The position numbers and the translations under genes were made by a program. Shown here piece after piece: positions 1 through 5,618 of a stretch of DNA of 5,819 nt (within the stretch, counting starts at the first letter, position 1; each line of letters starts with the position of its first letter). The notes beneath the pieces are model-generated. The model saw only the letters and a program-made list of their open reading frames with translations, did no database searches and had not been told where the DNA came from. This stretch comes from Comamonadaceae bacterium (GTDB lineage Bacteria > Pseudomonadota > Gammaproteobacteria > Burkholderiales > Burkholderiaceae_C), in assembly GCA_947475495.1 (NCBI GenBank), contig CANJNX010000067.1, positions 1-5,819 on the forward strand, in the 5' to 3' direction.

Positions 1-57
1 AAAGCGAAGAAAGTTCATACCGATATCAATAATGAAAAAAGAAATAAAAAAAGGAGA
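1..57. other. AT-rich left edge, unassigned
   Basis: These 57 bases beyond the azlD stop are strikingly A-rich on the plus strand and much lower in GC than the rest of the window. On the minus strand the azlD stop is followed by a T-rich run, which could help transcription end, but I see no hairpin in front of it. A minus-strand ATG at 19-17 opens a frame reading MNFLRF off the window edge. It could be the start of the next gene, but it has no clear ribosome binding site. On the plus strand one frame ends in a stop at 30-32, and this could equally be the tail of a convergent gene. I cannot decide between these. Confidence 0.3.
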
Positions 58-432
58 TTACCAACCCAAGCCGATATGCAAAGGCAGGTAGACCGCCATG
101 CCCGAGATGATGGTGCCAAGCACGGCTTGGCCTGCGCCTTTGCGCCAGAAAAAATACAACGCGCCAGCCACAAAGCCATACAGTCGCGCATCCATCAGCG
201 TATGAATAAAGACGCCCTGGGTCATCACCACTTCAGGAATCACCACCGCAGAAAGCGCGGCGATGGGTGCGTATTGCAAACCGCGTTGCGCCCAAGCGGG
301 CAAGGTCCACGGCGTATCAGAAATAAAGAAAAATGACCGCGACACCACCGTAATCACAGACATCCAAAATACCGTCCACAAGGTTTGGGGGTCTGCGTAG
401 GCACTGATGTCGATGTTGAAAAAATCCATCAT
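58..432 (-). CDS. azlD: AzlD-family branched-chain amino acid transport subunit
   Basis: This is a small hydrophobic protein of 124 residues, in the usual size range for AzlD. With AzlC, AzlD forms an inner-membrane exporter of branched-chain amino acids (known from B. subtilis AzlCD and the related BrnFE of Corynebacterium). Hydrophobic segments lie near residues 16-36, 53-70, 84-96 and 103-122. The stretch around residues 48-69 (AQRGLQYAPIAAL, then VVIPEVV) matches the AzlD pattern of an arginine-glycine/leucine turn before a Pro-Glu motif. Two adjacent ATG codons (432 and 429) can start it. GGAGG at 441-437 is 4 bases from the first and 7 from the second, so the second may be favoured; it would shorten the protein by one residue. 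Either start overlaps the azlC stop (by 4 bases or 1), so translation is probably coupled. Substrate specificity is inferred from the family only. Confidence 0.88.
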   Translation of the reverse strand: MMDFFNIDISAYADPQTLWTVFWMSVITVVSRSFFFISDTPWTLPAWAQRGLQYAPIAALSAVVIPEVVMTQGVFIHTLMDARLYGFVAGALYFFWRKGAGQAVLGTIISGMAVYLPLHIGLGW

Positions 433-1166
433 GGCACCTCCACCCTTGGGGCTTGGCTGGGAAGTTTTTCCAAGAGTAAACACAAGGCCACAGCGGCGGC
501 AATTGCCACCAAAATATTGAGCTTTAAGGGCAAGGCAAAGGCGGCCACTGCGGCGGTGCCCGCCACACCCGCAGAAACCCAGCGCAGGCGACTCGTAGCT
601 AGCGAACATAAGATGCCGCTTAAGGCCAAAACCCCCGCAAAACCCAAGCCCCACGCCGTGGGAATAAAGTTCGCCAAAACCACCCCTAAAACGCTGAAGC
701 TCACCCAGCTAAACCAGTTGATACTGCCATTGCCTGCCAAGTAGGCCATTTGTGCGGCGCGGCCTTCGTCATCCTCGGCTGGCTTGGCAAAGCGTTTGAC
801 AAACAAAACGTAGGTGAGGTCTGCCGTGAAGTAGCCCGTGACCAAGCGTTGCCAGCGCGGCAAATGCATCACGAAGGGCCGCATGTGGGCACTAAAAACC
901 ACAAAGCGCAGGTTCACACAAAACGCCGTCGCCAAAATAATCCACATTGGCGCACCCGCAAGCAACAAGGGAATAGCCGCCAATTGCGAGCTGCCGGCAA
1001 AGACCAACAGACTCATGGCCAATGCTTCCAGCGTCGTCATGCCCGACTTGACCATGGCCACGCCTGTCATCAAACCCCAAGCGGCAATGCCCGGGGCGAC
1101 ACTGAGCATGTCGAGAAATCCTTGGCGAAATTCAGGACGGCGCCGGTGGGCAAACAAAAAGAACAT
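429..1166 (-). CDS. azlC: AzlC-family branched-chain amino acid permease
   Basis: The 245-residue protein is the large subunit of an AzlCD-type exporter in the inner membrane. Family features visible in order are the N-terminal amphipathic entry and first membrane segment (GFLDMLSVAPGIAAWGLMTG, 16-35), the conserved FAGSSQLAA block (56-64), the NLRFVVFSA block (85-93), and a series of further hydrophobic segments around 108-125, 154-170, 173-191, 197-213 and 216-232. A charged cytoplasmic-looking loop lies at 124-137. The length is normal for the family. The ATG at 1166-1164 shares one base with the fmt stop (TGATG). AAGGA at 1182-1178 is a slightly distant ribosome binding site, 11 bases away, so re-initiation after fmt is likely. 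The exported substrate (leucine, isoleucine, valine or another small amino acid) is inferred from the family. Confidence 0.92.
   Translation of the reverse strand: MFFLFAHRRRPEFRQGFLDMLSVAPGIAAWGLMTGVAMVKSGMTTLEALAMSLLVFAGSSQLAAIPLLLAGAPMWIILATAFCVNLRFVVFSAHMRPFVMHLPRWQRLVTGYFTADLTYVLFVKRFAKPAEDDEGRAAQMAYLAGNGSINWFSWVSFSVLGVVLANFIPTAWGLGFAGVLALSGILCSLATSRLRWVSAGVAGTAAVAAFALPLKLNILVAIAAAVALCLLLEKLPSQAPRVEVP
437..441 (-). promoter_or_regulatory. Strong ribosome binding site for azlD
   Basis: GGAGG on the minus strand lies inside the last codons of azlC, 4 bases from the first azlD ATG and 7 from the second. It is the best Shine-Dalgarno match in this operon. It supports initiation at one of these two ATGs rather than at an upstream in-frame codon inside azlC. 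Confidence 0.6.
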
Positions 1167-2185
1167 CAGCGGGGGTTTCCTTGTGTGAAGTGGCTGCCTA
1201 AAGCAACGTTGCAGCCGCGCAAAAAATCAGCGGCTGGCATGCGCTTGCTGCCTGGGCGCTGGAGTTGGGTGAGCCTCAGCATGCCCTCACCACAAGCCAC
1301 CACAATACCTGCATCGCTGACTGCGAGCACGTGACCCGCAGGCGCAGGCCTTGAGCCGACCACCAAAGCCAGCGCAGTCACTTCTAAGGATGACAGCTCC
1401 TGCGCTGCCCACACTTTGAAAGTCTCCCCTTGGAAATCGGCCTGGGCCACGGGAAAAGGATCAAAGGCGCGCACTTGGCGGGCAATCTGCGTTGCGCTGC
1501 GCTGCCAATCAATGGCTGCTTCGGATTTTTCAATTTTGTGCGCGTAGGTGATGCCGTCTTGCGGCTGCGCTGTCGCGCGCATTGCCTGCGGTTGTGCCAA
1601 GGCTTGCACCATCATTTCTGCGCCCAAGGTCGCTACGCGGTCATGCAAACTGGCGGTGGTGTCGGTCGCGGCGATGGCGATGCTTTTTTGGGCGAGCATG
1701 GCTCCGGTGTCGAGCCCCGCGTCCATTTGCATGAGGGTCACGCCACTGTGGCTGTCGCCCGCTTCAATGGCCCGGTGAATCGGTGCAGCACCGCGCCAGC
1801 GCGGCAGAACCGAGCCGTGGATATTGAGGCAGCCCCACAGGCCTGGACCCGACATGCTTTGCAGCACCCACTGCGGCAGGATCAAACCGTAAGCTGCCAC
1901 CACCATGGCTGTTGCGCCGTCCTCAGTAATGGCATGGGTGATGGCTTGTTGGGCGGCTTGGGCTTCTTGCGCGTGTGCGCCGTCTAAGCGCAGACTGTGC
2001 GGTTGGGCCAGCGCCATGCCGTGGGCCAGGGCAAATTGCTTGACGGGGGAGGCCTGCATTTTCATGCCCCGTCCGGCGGGCCGATCAGGCTGCGTCAAGA
2101 CCAAAGCGATGCGGTGGCCTGCCGCGTGCAAGTGCGCAAGCGCCGTACAGGCGAAATCTGGTGTTCCTGCAAAAATCAGGTTCAA
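1166..2185 (-). CDS. fmt: Methionyl-tRNA formyltransferase
   Basis: Fmt transfers a formyl group from 10-formyltetrahydrofolate to methionyl-initiator tRNA in the cytoplasm, giving the fMet-tRNA used to start translation. The 339-residue protein starts with the Rossmann-type strand [11 protein letters not shown]. The folate-site and catalytic block is [20 protein letters not shown] (121-140), with [10 protein letters not shown] at 152-161. N121, H123 and D159 correspond to the catalytic Asn-His-Asp triad of the formyltransferase family. The C-terminal tRNA-binding domain runs from about 215 to 330. It is about 24 residues longer than E. coli Fmt (315), partly from an Ala/Gln-rich stretch near 66-91. 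No ATG fits the conserved N-terminus; the start is TTG at 2185-2183, overlapping the def stop as TTGA. GAGGA at 2196-2192 sits 6 bases upstream and supports this. A longer reading from further upstream would be the def gene in another frame. Confidence 0.95.
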   Translation of the reverse strand: MNLIFAGTPDFACTALAHLHAAGHRIALVLTQPDRPAGRGMKMQASPVKQFALAHGMALAQPHSLRLDGAHAQEAQAAQQAITHAITEDGATAMVVAAYGLILPQWVLQSMSGPGLWGCLNIHGSVLPRWRGAAPIHRAIEAGDSHSGVTLMQMDAGLDTGAMLAQKSIAIAATDTTASLHDRVATLGAEMMVQALAQPQAMRATAQPQDGITYAHKIEKSEAAIDWQRSATQIARQVRAFDPFPVAQADFQGETFKVWAAQELSSLEVTALALVVGSRPAPAGHVLAVSDAGIVVACGEGMLRLTQLQRPGSKRMPAADFLRGCNVALGSHFTQGNPR

Positions 2186-2691
2186 CGCGCGTCCTCGCGC
2201 TGGGCCTTGATCATTTTCGTTTTGATGCGGTTGCGCTTGAGGGGAGAAAGGTACTCCACAAAGACTTTGCCCAGCAAATGGTCCATTTCGTGCTGAATAC
2301 ACACAGCCAACAATTCTTGCGCTTGGATGGTTTGGCTTTGGCCTTTTTGATCCAAGGCCTGCACGTGGATCTCATTAAAACGGACCACGCCGTCGTAAAT
2401 GCCTGGCACCGACAAACACCCCTCTTCGTTGAGGTGTGTCTCTGGGCTGGTCCAGACCAAGCTTGGATTGATCAGCACCAAGGGGGTATTGCGCTCTTCA
2501 GAGGTGTCGATCACGATCACGCGCTGGTGCACATCGACTTGCGTGGCCGCCAGACCAATCCCTTTGGCCTCATACATGGTCTCGAGCATGTCATCGACCA
2601 ATTGCGCAATGCGGGAGTCCACCGTGGCTACGGGTTTGGCAACCGTGTGCAAACGGGGGTCGGGGTAAACAAGAATGGAAAGTAAGGCCAT
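2182..2691 (-). CDS. def: Peptide deformylase
   Basis: Def is a cytoplasmic, ribosome-associated metalloenzyme that removes the N-formyl group from new proteins. It undoes at the peptide level what Fmt, encoded next, adds to the tRNA. The 169-residue product is the normal size. All three family motifs are intact: GIGLAATQV (44-52), EGCLS (90-94) and QHEMDH (133-138). Metal ligands are C92, H134 and H138, and the catalytic base is E135. The start chosen is the ATG at 2691-2689, giving [14 protein letters not shown], which matches the usual Def N-terminus. An in-frame ATG at 2742-2740 would add a basic 17-residue extension unlike known Def proteins. A TTGACA box at 2765-2760 places the likely transcript start downstream of that ATG, again favouring the short form. 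Neither ATG has a convincing ribosome binding site. The stop overlaps the fmt TTG start. Confidence 0.95.
   Translation of the reverse strand: MALLSILVYPDPRLHTVAKPVATVDSRIAQLVDDMLETMYEAKGIGLAATQVDVHQRVIVIDTSEERNTPLVLINPSLVWTSPETHLNEEGCLSVPGIYDGVVRFNEIHVQALDQKGQSQTIQAQELLAVCIQHEMDHLLGKVFVEYLSPLKRNRIKTKMIKAQREDAR
2192..2196 (-). promoter_or_regulatory. Ribosome binding site deciding the fmt TTG start
   Basis: GAGGA on the minus strand lies within the last codons of def and 6 bases before the TTG at 2185-2183. Since no ATG or GTG is available at the conserved Fmt N-terminus, this well-spaced site is the main sequence evidence, besides the alignment, that the TTG is the true start. Confidence 0.55.
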
Positions 2692-2736
2692 AGAGGGTGC
2701 GTACAAATTTCGGAGAGCGTTGCGTATTTTCGCTTT

Positions 2737-2765
2737 TTTCATGGGATAAATCTGAGGGGTGTCAA
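2737..2765 (-). promoter_or_regulatory. Candidate promoter of the def-fmt-azlCD operon
   Basis: A perfect sigma-70 -35 hexamer, TTGACA, lies on the minus strand at 2765-2760. The -10 element is poorly defined: the hexamer 17 bases downstream is ATGAAA (2742-2737), a weak match to TATAAT, and CATGAA at 16 bases is only slightly better. If used, transcription would start around 2725-2732, leaving a leader of roughly 35-40 bases before the def ATG at 2691. This is inference from spacing alone. Confidence 0.3.
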
Positions 2766-2771
2766 AAAAGC

Positions 2772-2796
2772 ACCGGTTTTTGCGAGGACTTCCGGT
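2772..2796. repeat. Inverted repeat in the divergent control region
   Basis: ACCGG at 2772-2776 and its reverse complement CCGGT at 2792-2796 lie exactly 20 bases apart, about two helical turns, between the two divergent genes. The left half is also part of a six-base palindrome, ACCGGT. The arrangement would suit a dimeric regulator binding one DNA face, but five-base arms can easily arise by chance. Confidence 0.2.
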
Positions 2797-2815
2797 AATA
2801 ATGCGTAAAAAGACA

Positions 2816-2827
2816 AATTTATAAATT
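2816..2827. repeat. Perfect 12-base AT palindrome upstream of the secreted-protein gene
   Basis: AATTTATAAATT is a perfect palindrome ending one base before the AGGGA ribosome binding site (2829-2833) of the gene at 2841. It contains TATAAA, a -10-like hexamer, but a transcript started from it would begin at or after the ribosome binding site, and there is no good -35 hexamer at the right distance. It may be an operator or simply a low-complexity AT patch. Confidence 0.2.
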
Positions 2828-2840
2828 CAGGGATGAATGA

Positions 2841-3713
2841 ATGACAAAGCCACAATTTGGTGCGTTTGCGCCTGATGTTCTGTGCACCTGCGCCTTGGCT
2901 TGCGTTTGGGCTACGGTTTTTTTCGCACCAGCGGCGACTGCACAATCGGCAGAAAACTTCACGCTCTCCCATGCGCGCTTGAGCCCAGAAGTCAGAATCG
3001 ACACGCTGCCCTTGCCTGCACCCGTCGCCCTAGAAGCGCGCCGCATTGCCCCGTTTTTGGTGCGACCCCAGGTTTTGGATTCGCATGCATTGAATGCAGC
3101 CGCCCGCATTGTTTCCGCGCCCGATCAGCGCACCCTGCTCAGCCGCGGTGACCGTGTGCATGCCATCAGCGGAGCGGACACTCGCTTGGTGCTGGTCCCC
3201 GGGCAAGCGCAACAGTTTGATATTTATCGTCAAGCGACCCCTTTAAAAGATCCAATCAGCGGTGCTGTACTAGGCTTTGAGGCGCAATACCTTGGTAGCG
3301 CCAGCTTGGTGCGCGGCGAAGGCGATAAGGCAGCGGCTGCCACGCTGGAAATTCGGAGTGCACAAGAAGAAATTCGCGTGGGCGACCTGGTGATCGCCTC
3401 CACTGCTATTGCCCAAACCGAACTCATCCCCCGCGCGTTTGCATCGCAGACCCCTGCCCACGTGGTGTCGGTTTACGCCAGCGCAGTGGCGCATGCAGCT
3501 CAAAACCAAGTGGTGGTGATCAACCGCGGGAGCGCCGATGGTGTAGAGGCCGGCCATGTGTTGGCCATTCAAAAACGCACACAAGAGGCCACACTCCCGC
3601 CCGAGCGCAACGGGCTGGCACTGGTGCTTTTGCCATTTGCAAAAGTGTCCTATGCCTTGGTGGTTCAGATTGAAGACAGCGTGCGCGTTGGCGACGTTCT
3701 GACAGCGCCCTGA
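2841..3713 (+). CDS. Secreted LysM-family-like protein lacking its LysM domain
   Basis: The 290-residue protein begins with an apparent Sec signal peptide: a hydrophobic core at about 14-32 and an ATA-Q cleavage site after residue 34. The rest resembles the region that follows the LysM domain in the LysM peptidoglycan-binding proteins commonly encoded just before dprA in Burkholderiales. Matching landmarks are IAPFLVRPQVLD (69-80), LLSRGDRVHA (99-108), ATPLKDPISGAVLGFEAQYL (132-151), VSVYASAVAHAAQNQVVVIN (209-228), PPERNGLALV (253-262) and VSYALVVQIEDSVRVGDVL (269-287). The expected LysM core (a YTVKRGDTLW-like start and an IYPGQ-like end) is absent; the signal peptide runs almost directly into the downstream region. 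A role in the periplasm or envelope is inferred; the biochemical function is unknown. The start at 2841 has AGGGA 7 bases upstream; ATGs at 2833 and 2837 are in frames that stop quickly. The gene ends 30 bases before dprA. Confidence 0.82.
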   Translation: MTKPQFGAFAPDVLCTCALACVWATVFFAPAATAQSAENFTLSHARLSPEVRIDTLPLPAPVALEARRIAPFLVRPQVLDSHALNAAARIVSAPDQRTLLSRGDRVHAISGADTRLVLVPGQAQQFDIYRQATPLKDPISGAVLGFEAQYLGSASLVRGEGDKAAAATLEIRSAQEEIRVGDLVIASTAIAQTELIPRAFASQTPAHVVSVYASAVAHAAQNQVVVINRGSADGVEAGHVLAIQKRTQEATLPPERNGLALVLLPFAKVSYALVVQIEDSVRVGDVLTAP

Positions 3714-3743
3714 ACAGCAACGCACGCCTTATTTATCAAACCG

Positions 3744-4898
3744 ATGATGGACCGCGAAGAACTTCACGACTGGCTGCGTTTACAAAGCACGCAGGGTGTT
3801 GGCAACACCAGCGCACGCCACCTGTTGACGGCGTTTGGATTGCCTGCGTCCCTTTTTTCACAAACAGAAAGCGCCTTGCGCCAAGTCGTGACCGAGCGGC
3901 AGGCGAATGCTTTATGCCGCACCCCTGAGGGCTTGGCCTTGGCGCTGGACACCACATGGGAATGGCTGCAAGCCGACCCAGAGCGCCGGCGCATTGTGAC
4001 GCTGGGCGACCCAGCCTATCCGCAGGCTTTACTCCAGACCGAAGACCCGCCCCTGCTGCTGTACGCCATGGGCGTGGCTCGCTTTTGGGATTCTGCTGTG
4101 TGGAACGCAGCGCCGTGCATCGCCGTTGTCGGAAGCCGCAACCCCACGCCCCAAGGCGCCACCAACGCCCATCAGTTTGCGAAAGCCCTCGCCCAGTCCG
4201 GTCTCACAGTGGTGTCTGGATTGGCGCTGGGTGTCGATGGTGCGGCCCATGAAGGCGCATTGGCGGGCGCCTCCTCTGCGCTTGCCACCATTGCCGTGGT
4301 GGGTACGGGGCTCGACCGCGTCTACCCCAAAGCCCATTGGGGTTTGGCCCGACGCATCGCAGACCAGGGCGTGTTACTGAGCGAATACCCACTGGGCACA
4401 CCACCAACGGCTGCCAATTTCCCGCAGCGCAACCGCATTATTTCGGGCTTGTCTTTGGGCACACTGGTGGTTGAAGCCGCTTTACAGTCCGGCTCCTTGA
4501 TCACCGCCCGCTTGGCGCTCGAGCAGGGCAAAGACGTGTTCGCCATTCCCGGTTCTATCCACAGCACGCAATCGCGCGGATGCCACGCATTGATCAAACA
4601 AGGCGCCAAGTTGGTGGAGTGCGCACAAGATGTTTTAGAGGAGTTGCACCTAGCGACAGCCTCTGCGTTTGGTGAATCCGAACAAGAGACAAAAACAGAA
4701 TCCGGCAGTGAGGGGGTTTTGGATGAAGCCTCCGAATTGCTGCATGCGCTGGGTTTTGATCCGAGCAGCCTTGAGGACTTGCAATTGCGCACAGGTCTTG
4801 GTACCGCACAACTGCAAGCGCAACTCATGGCGCTCGAGTTGCAGGGACGCGTTGCGCGCGTACCCGGCGCATTGTTTCAGCGCATTGTTTCAAAGTGA
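3744..4898 (+). CDS. dprA: DNA-processing protein DprA
   Basis: DprA (Smf) binds single-stranded DNA entering the cell during natural transformation, protects it and loads RecA. The 384-residue protein shows three parts. The first is an N-terminal helical region (about 4-75) with a QGVGNTSARHLL helix-hairpin-helix-like segment. The second is the Rossmann-fold core (about 80-293) with IAVVGSRNPT (126-135), VVSGLALGVDGAAHE (156-170), GTGLDRVYP (187-195), FPQRNRIISGLS (226-237), LVVEAALQSGSLITA (241-255) and FAIPGSI (266-272). The third is a C-terminal winged-helix domain (about 325-384). A Ser/Glu-rich linker lies at 304-326. ATGs at 3744 and 3747 are adjacent and both possible. No ribosome binding site is visible in the 30 bases before them, so expression may be weak or depend on translation of the gene upstream. 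The stop is followed in frame by a second stop (TGATAA). Confidence 0.96.
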   Translation: MMDREELHDWLRLQSTQGVGNTSARHLLTAFGLPASLFSQTESALRQVVTERQANALCRTPEGLALALDTTWEWLQADPERRRIVTLGDPAYPQALLQTEDPPLLLYAMGVARFWDSAVWNAAPCIAVVGSRNPTPQGATNAHQFAKALAQSGLTVVSGLALGVDGAAHEGALAGASSALATIAVVGTGLDRVYPKAHWGLARRIADQGVLLSEYPLGTPPTAANFPQRNRIISGLSLGTLVVEAALQSGSLITARLALEQGKDVFAIPGSIHSTQSRGCHALIKQGAKLVECAQDVLEELHLATASAFGESEQETKTESGSEGVLDEASELLHALGFDPSSLEDLQLRTGLGTAQLQAQLMALELQGRVARVPGALFQRIVSK

Positions 4899-4931
4899 TA
4901 AGCGCACTTCATTCAAAGAAAGGAAAACGAT

Positions 4932-5618
4932 ATGAACCCCTCCCCAGAACTAGCGCCGCCAGTTGAACTACCACCCCCTGCCAAGGTAAAAAAAACCGCC
5001 GCCAGGAAAAAAGCCTCTTCTACAAACAAACCCACTGACATTCTCACCACCCAACAAGCCGCGCGCATTCTGGGCCTGTCGACCACCACGGTGCAAAAAA
5101 TGGTCGCCAGCGGGGAGTTAGAGGCCTGGGTCACCTCAGGCGGGCACCGGCGTATTTTTCGTTCCGCCTTGGATTCCAAAATCCAACTGCGCAACGACAC
5201 CGACACCGGCCCGCGCGAATTGCGCGTGCTGCTTGCTGAAGACGATGCGATCCAAGTCACCTACTTTGAAGCGCTGCTCAAGCGCTGCCGCCATCCGGTT
5301 CTTTTGACGGTTGCCGCCGACGCGTCCCAGGCCCTGATTCAAATCGAGCGTCAGCGCCCTGACGTGGTCGTGACCGATCTGATGATGCAACCCTTTGATG
5401 GCTACCACTTGATTCAATCGTTGTTGGCTGAGCCGGCCTACCGGGCTATTGAGTTGGTGGTGGTAACGGCCAAGACACCGCAAGAGGCCGTGGCAGACGG
5501 TGTGTTGCCTGATTGGATTACCTTGTACCAAAAACCGGTACAAGCCGAGCGGCTGCTCGGTTATATCGACGCCTTGGCCAGCCGCATGTCCCGCAGCCGG
5601 CAAGACAAAAGCACTTAA
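4932..5618 (+). CDS. HTH (excisionase/MerR type) plus receiver-domain regulator
   Basis: This 228-residue protein has three parts. A low-complexity tail (1-35) is Pro-rich, then Lys/Ala-rich. A helix-turn-helix of the excisionase/MerR type (about 36-85) has LTTQQAARILGLSTTTVQKM (38-57) and the wing TSGGHRRIFRSALD (68-81). A complete receiver domain (about 96-215) follows. Phosphorylation residues are all present: D104 and D105 in LLAEDD, phosphoacceptor D149 in VVVTDLMM, T179 in VVVTAK and K201 in YQKPV. The protein is therefore predicted to bind DNA and to respond to phosphorylation by a histidine kinase not encoded in the window. Most response regulators carry the receiver first; here the DNA-binding domain comes first. 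AAAGGA at 4919-4924, 7 bases upstream, supports the start. The gene lies 33 bases after dprA with no terminator between, so the two are probably cotranscribed. Target genes are unknown. Confidence 0.88.
   Translation: MNPSPELAPPVELPPPAKVKKTAARKKASSTNKPTDILTTQQAARILGLSTTTVQKMVASGELEAWVTSGGHRRIFRSALDSKIQLRNDTDTGPRELRVLLAEDDAIQVTYFEALLKRCRHPVLLTVAADASQALIQIERQRPDVVVTDLMMQPFDGYHLIQSLLAEPAYRAIELVVVTAKTPQEAVADGVLPDWITLYQKPVQAERLLGYIDALASRMSRSRQDKST
5522..5544. repeat. Hairpin 1 near the 3' end of the regulator gene
   Basis: CTTGTACC (5522-5529) and GGTACAAG (5537-5544) form a perfect 8-base stem with a 7-base A-rich loop. It lies within the codons for the receiver motif YQKPV. It could act on transcripts from either strand, but no U-run follows the stem on either side, so it is not a standard intrinsic terminator. 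Confidence 0.45.
5545..5560. repeat. Hairpin 2, directly adjoining hairpin 1
   Basis: CCGAGC (5545-5550) and GCTCGG (5555-5560) form a GC-rich 6-base stem with a GGCT loop, starting at the base right after hairpin 1. The two bases before it, shared with hairpin 1, could lengthen the stem through a G-U and an A-U pair. It lies inside the regulator coding region, downstream of secF on the minus strand. Confidence 0.4.

Noticed and set aside
1..336. Plus-strand frame open from the left edge, starting with a Lys-rich stretch
   Set aside because: Most of it is antisense to azlD. The Lys codons come only from the A-rich edge. It could be the tail of a gene from the left, but nothing supports that.
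750..1334. Open plus-strand frame of 194 codons
   Set aside because: It is antisense to azlC and the end of fmt, is rich in His/Arg/Gln, and has no recognisable domain or ribosome binding site.
1430..1987. Open plus-strand frame of 185 codons
   Set aside because: It lies wholly opposite fmt, whose catalytic motifs are intact. The translation is Cys/His/Arg-rich with no recognisable motif, as expected from the antisense of a GC-rich gene.
2186..2302. Upstream extension of Fmt by 39 residues
   Set aside because: It is the def coding sequence in another frame. The Fmt family begins right at the TTG at 2185.
2891..2904. Cysteines at residues 17 and 21 of the secreted protein as a possible lipoprotein site
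   Set aside because: The residue three before each cysteine and the context do not give a proper lipobox, and a good AxA cleavage site follows at residue 34.
5522..5560. Intrinsic terminator at the paired hairpins
   Set aside because: No U-run follows either stem on either strand, so I list them as hairpins only.
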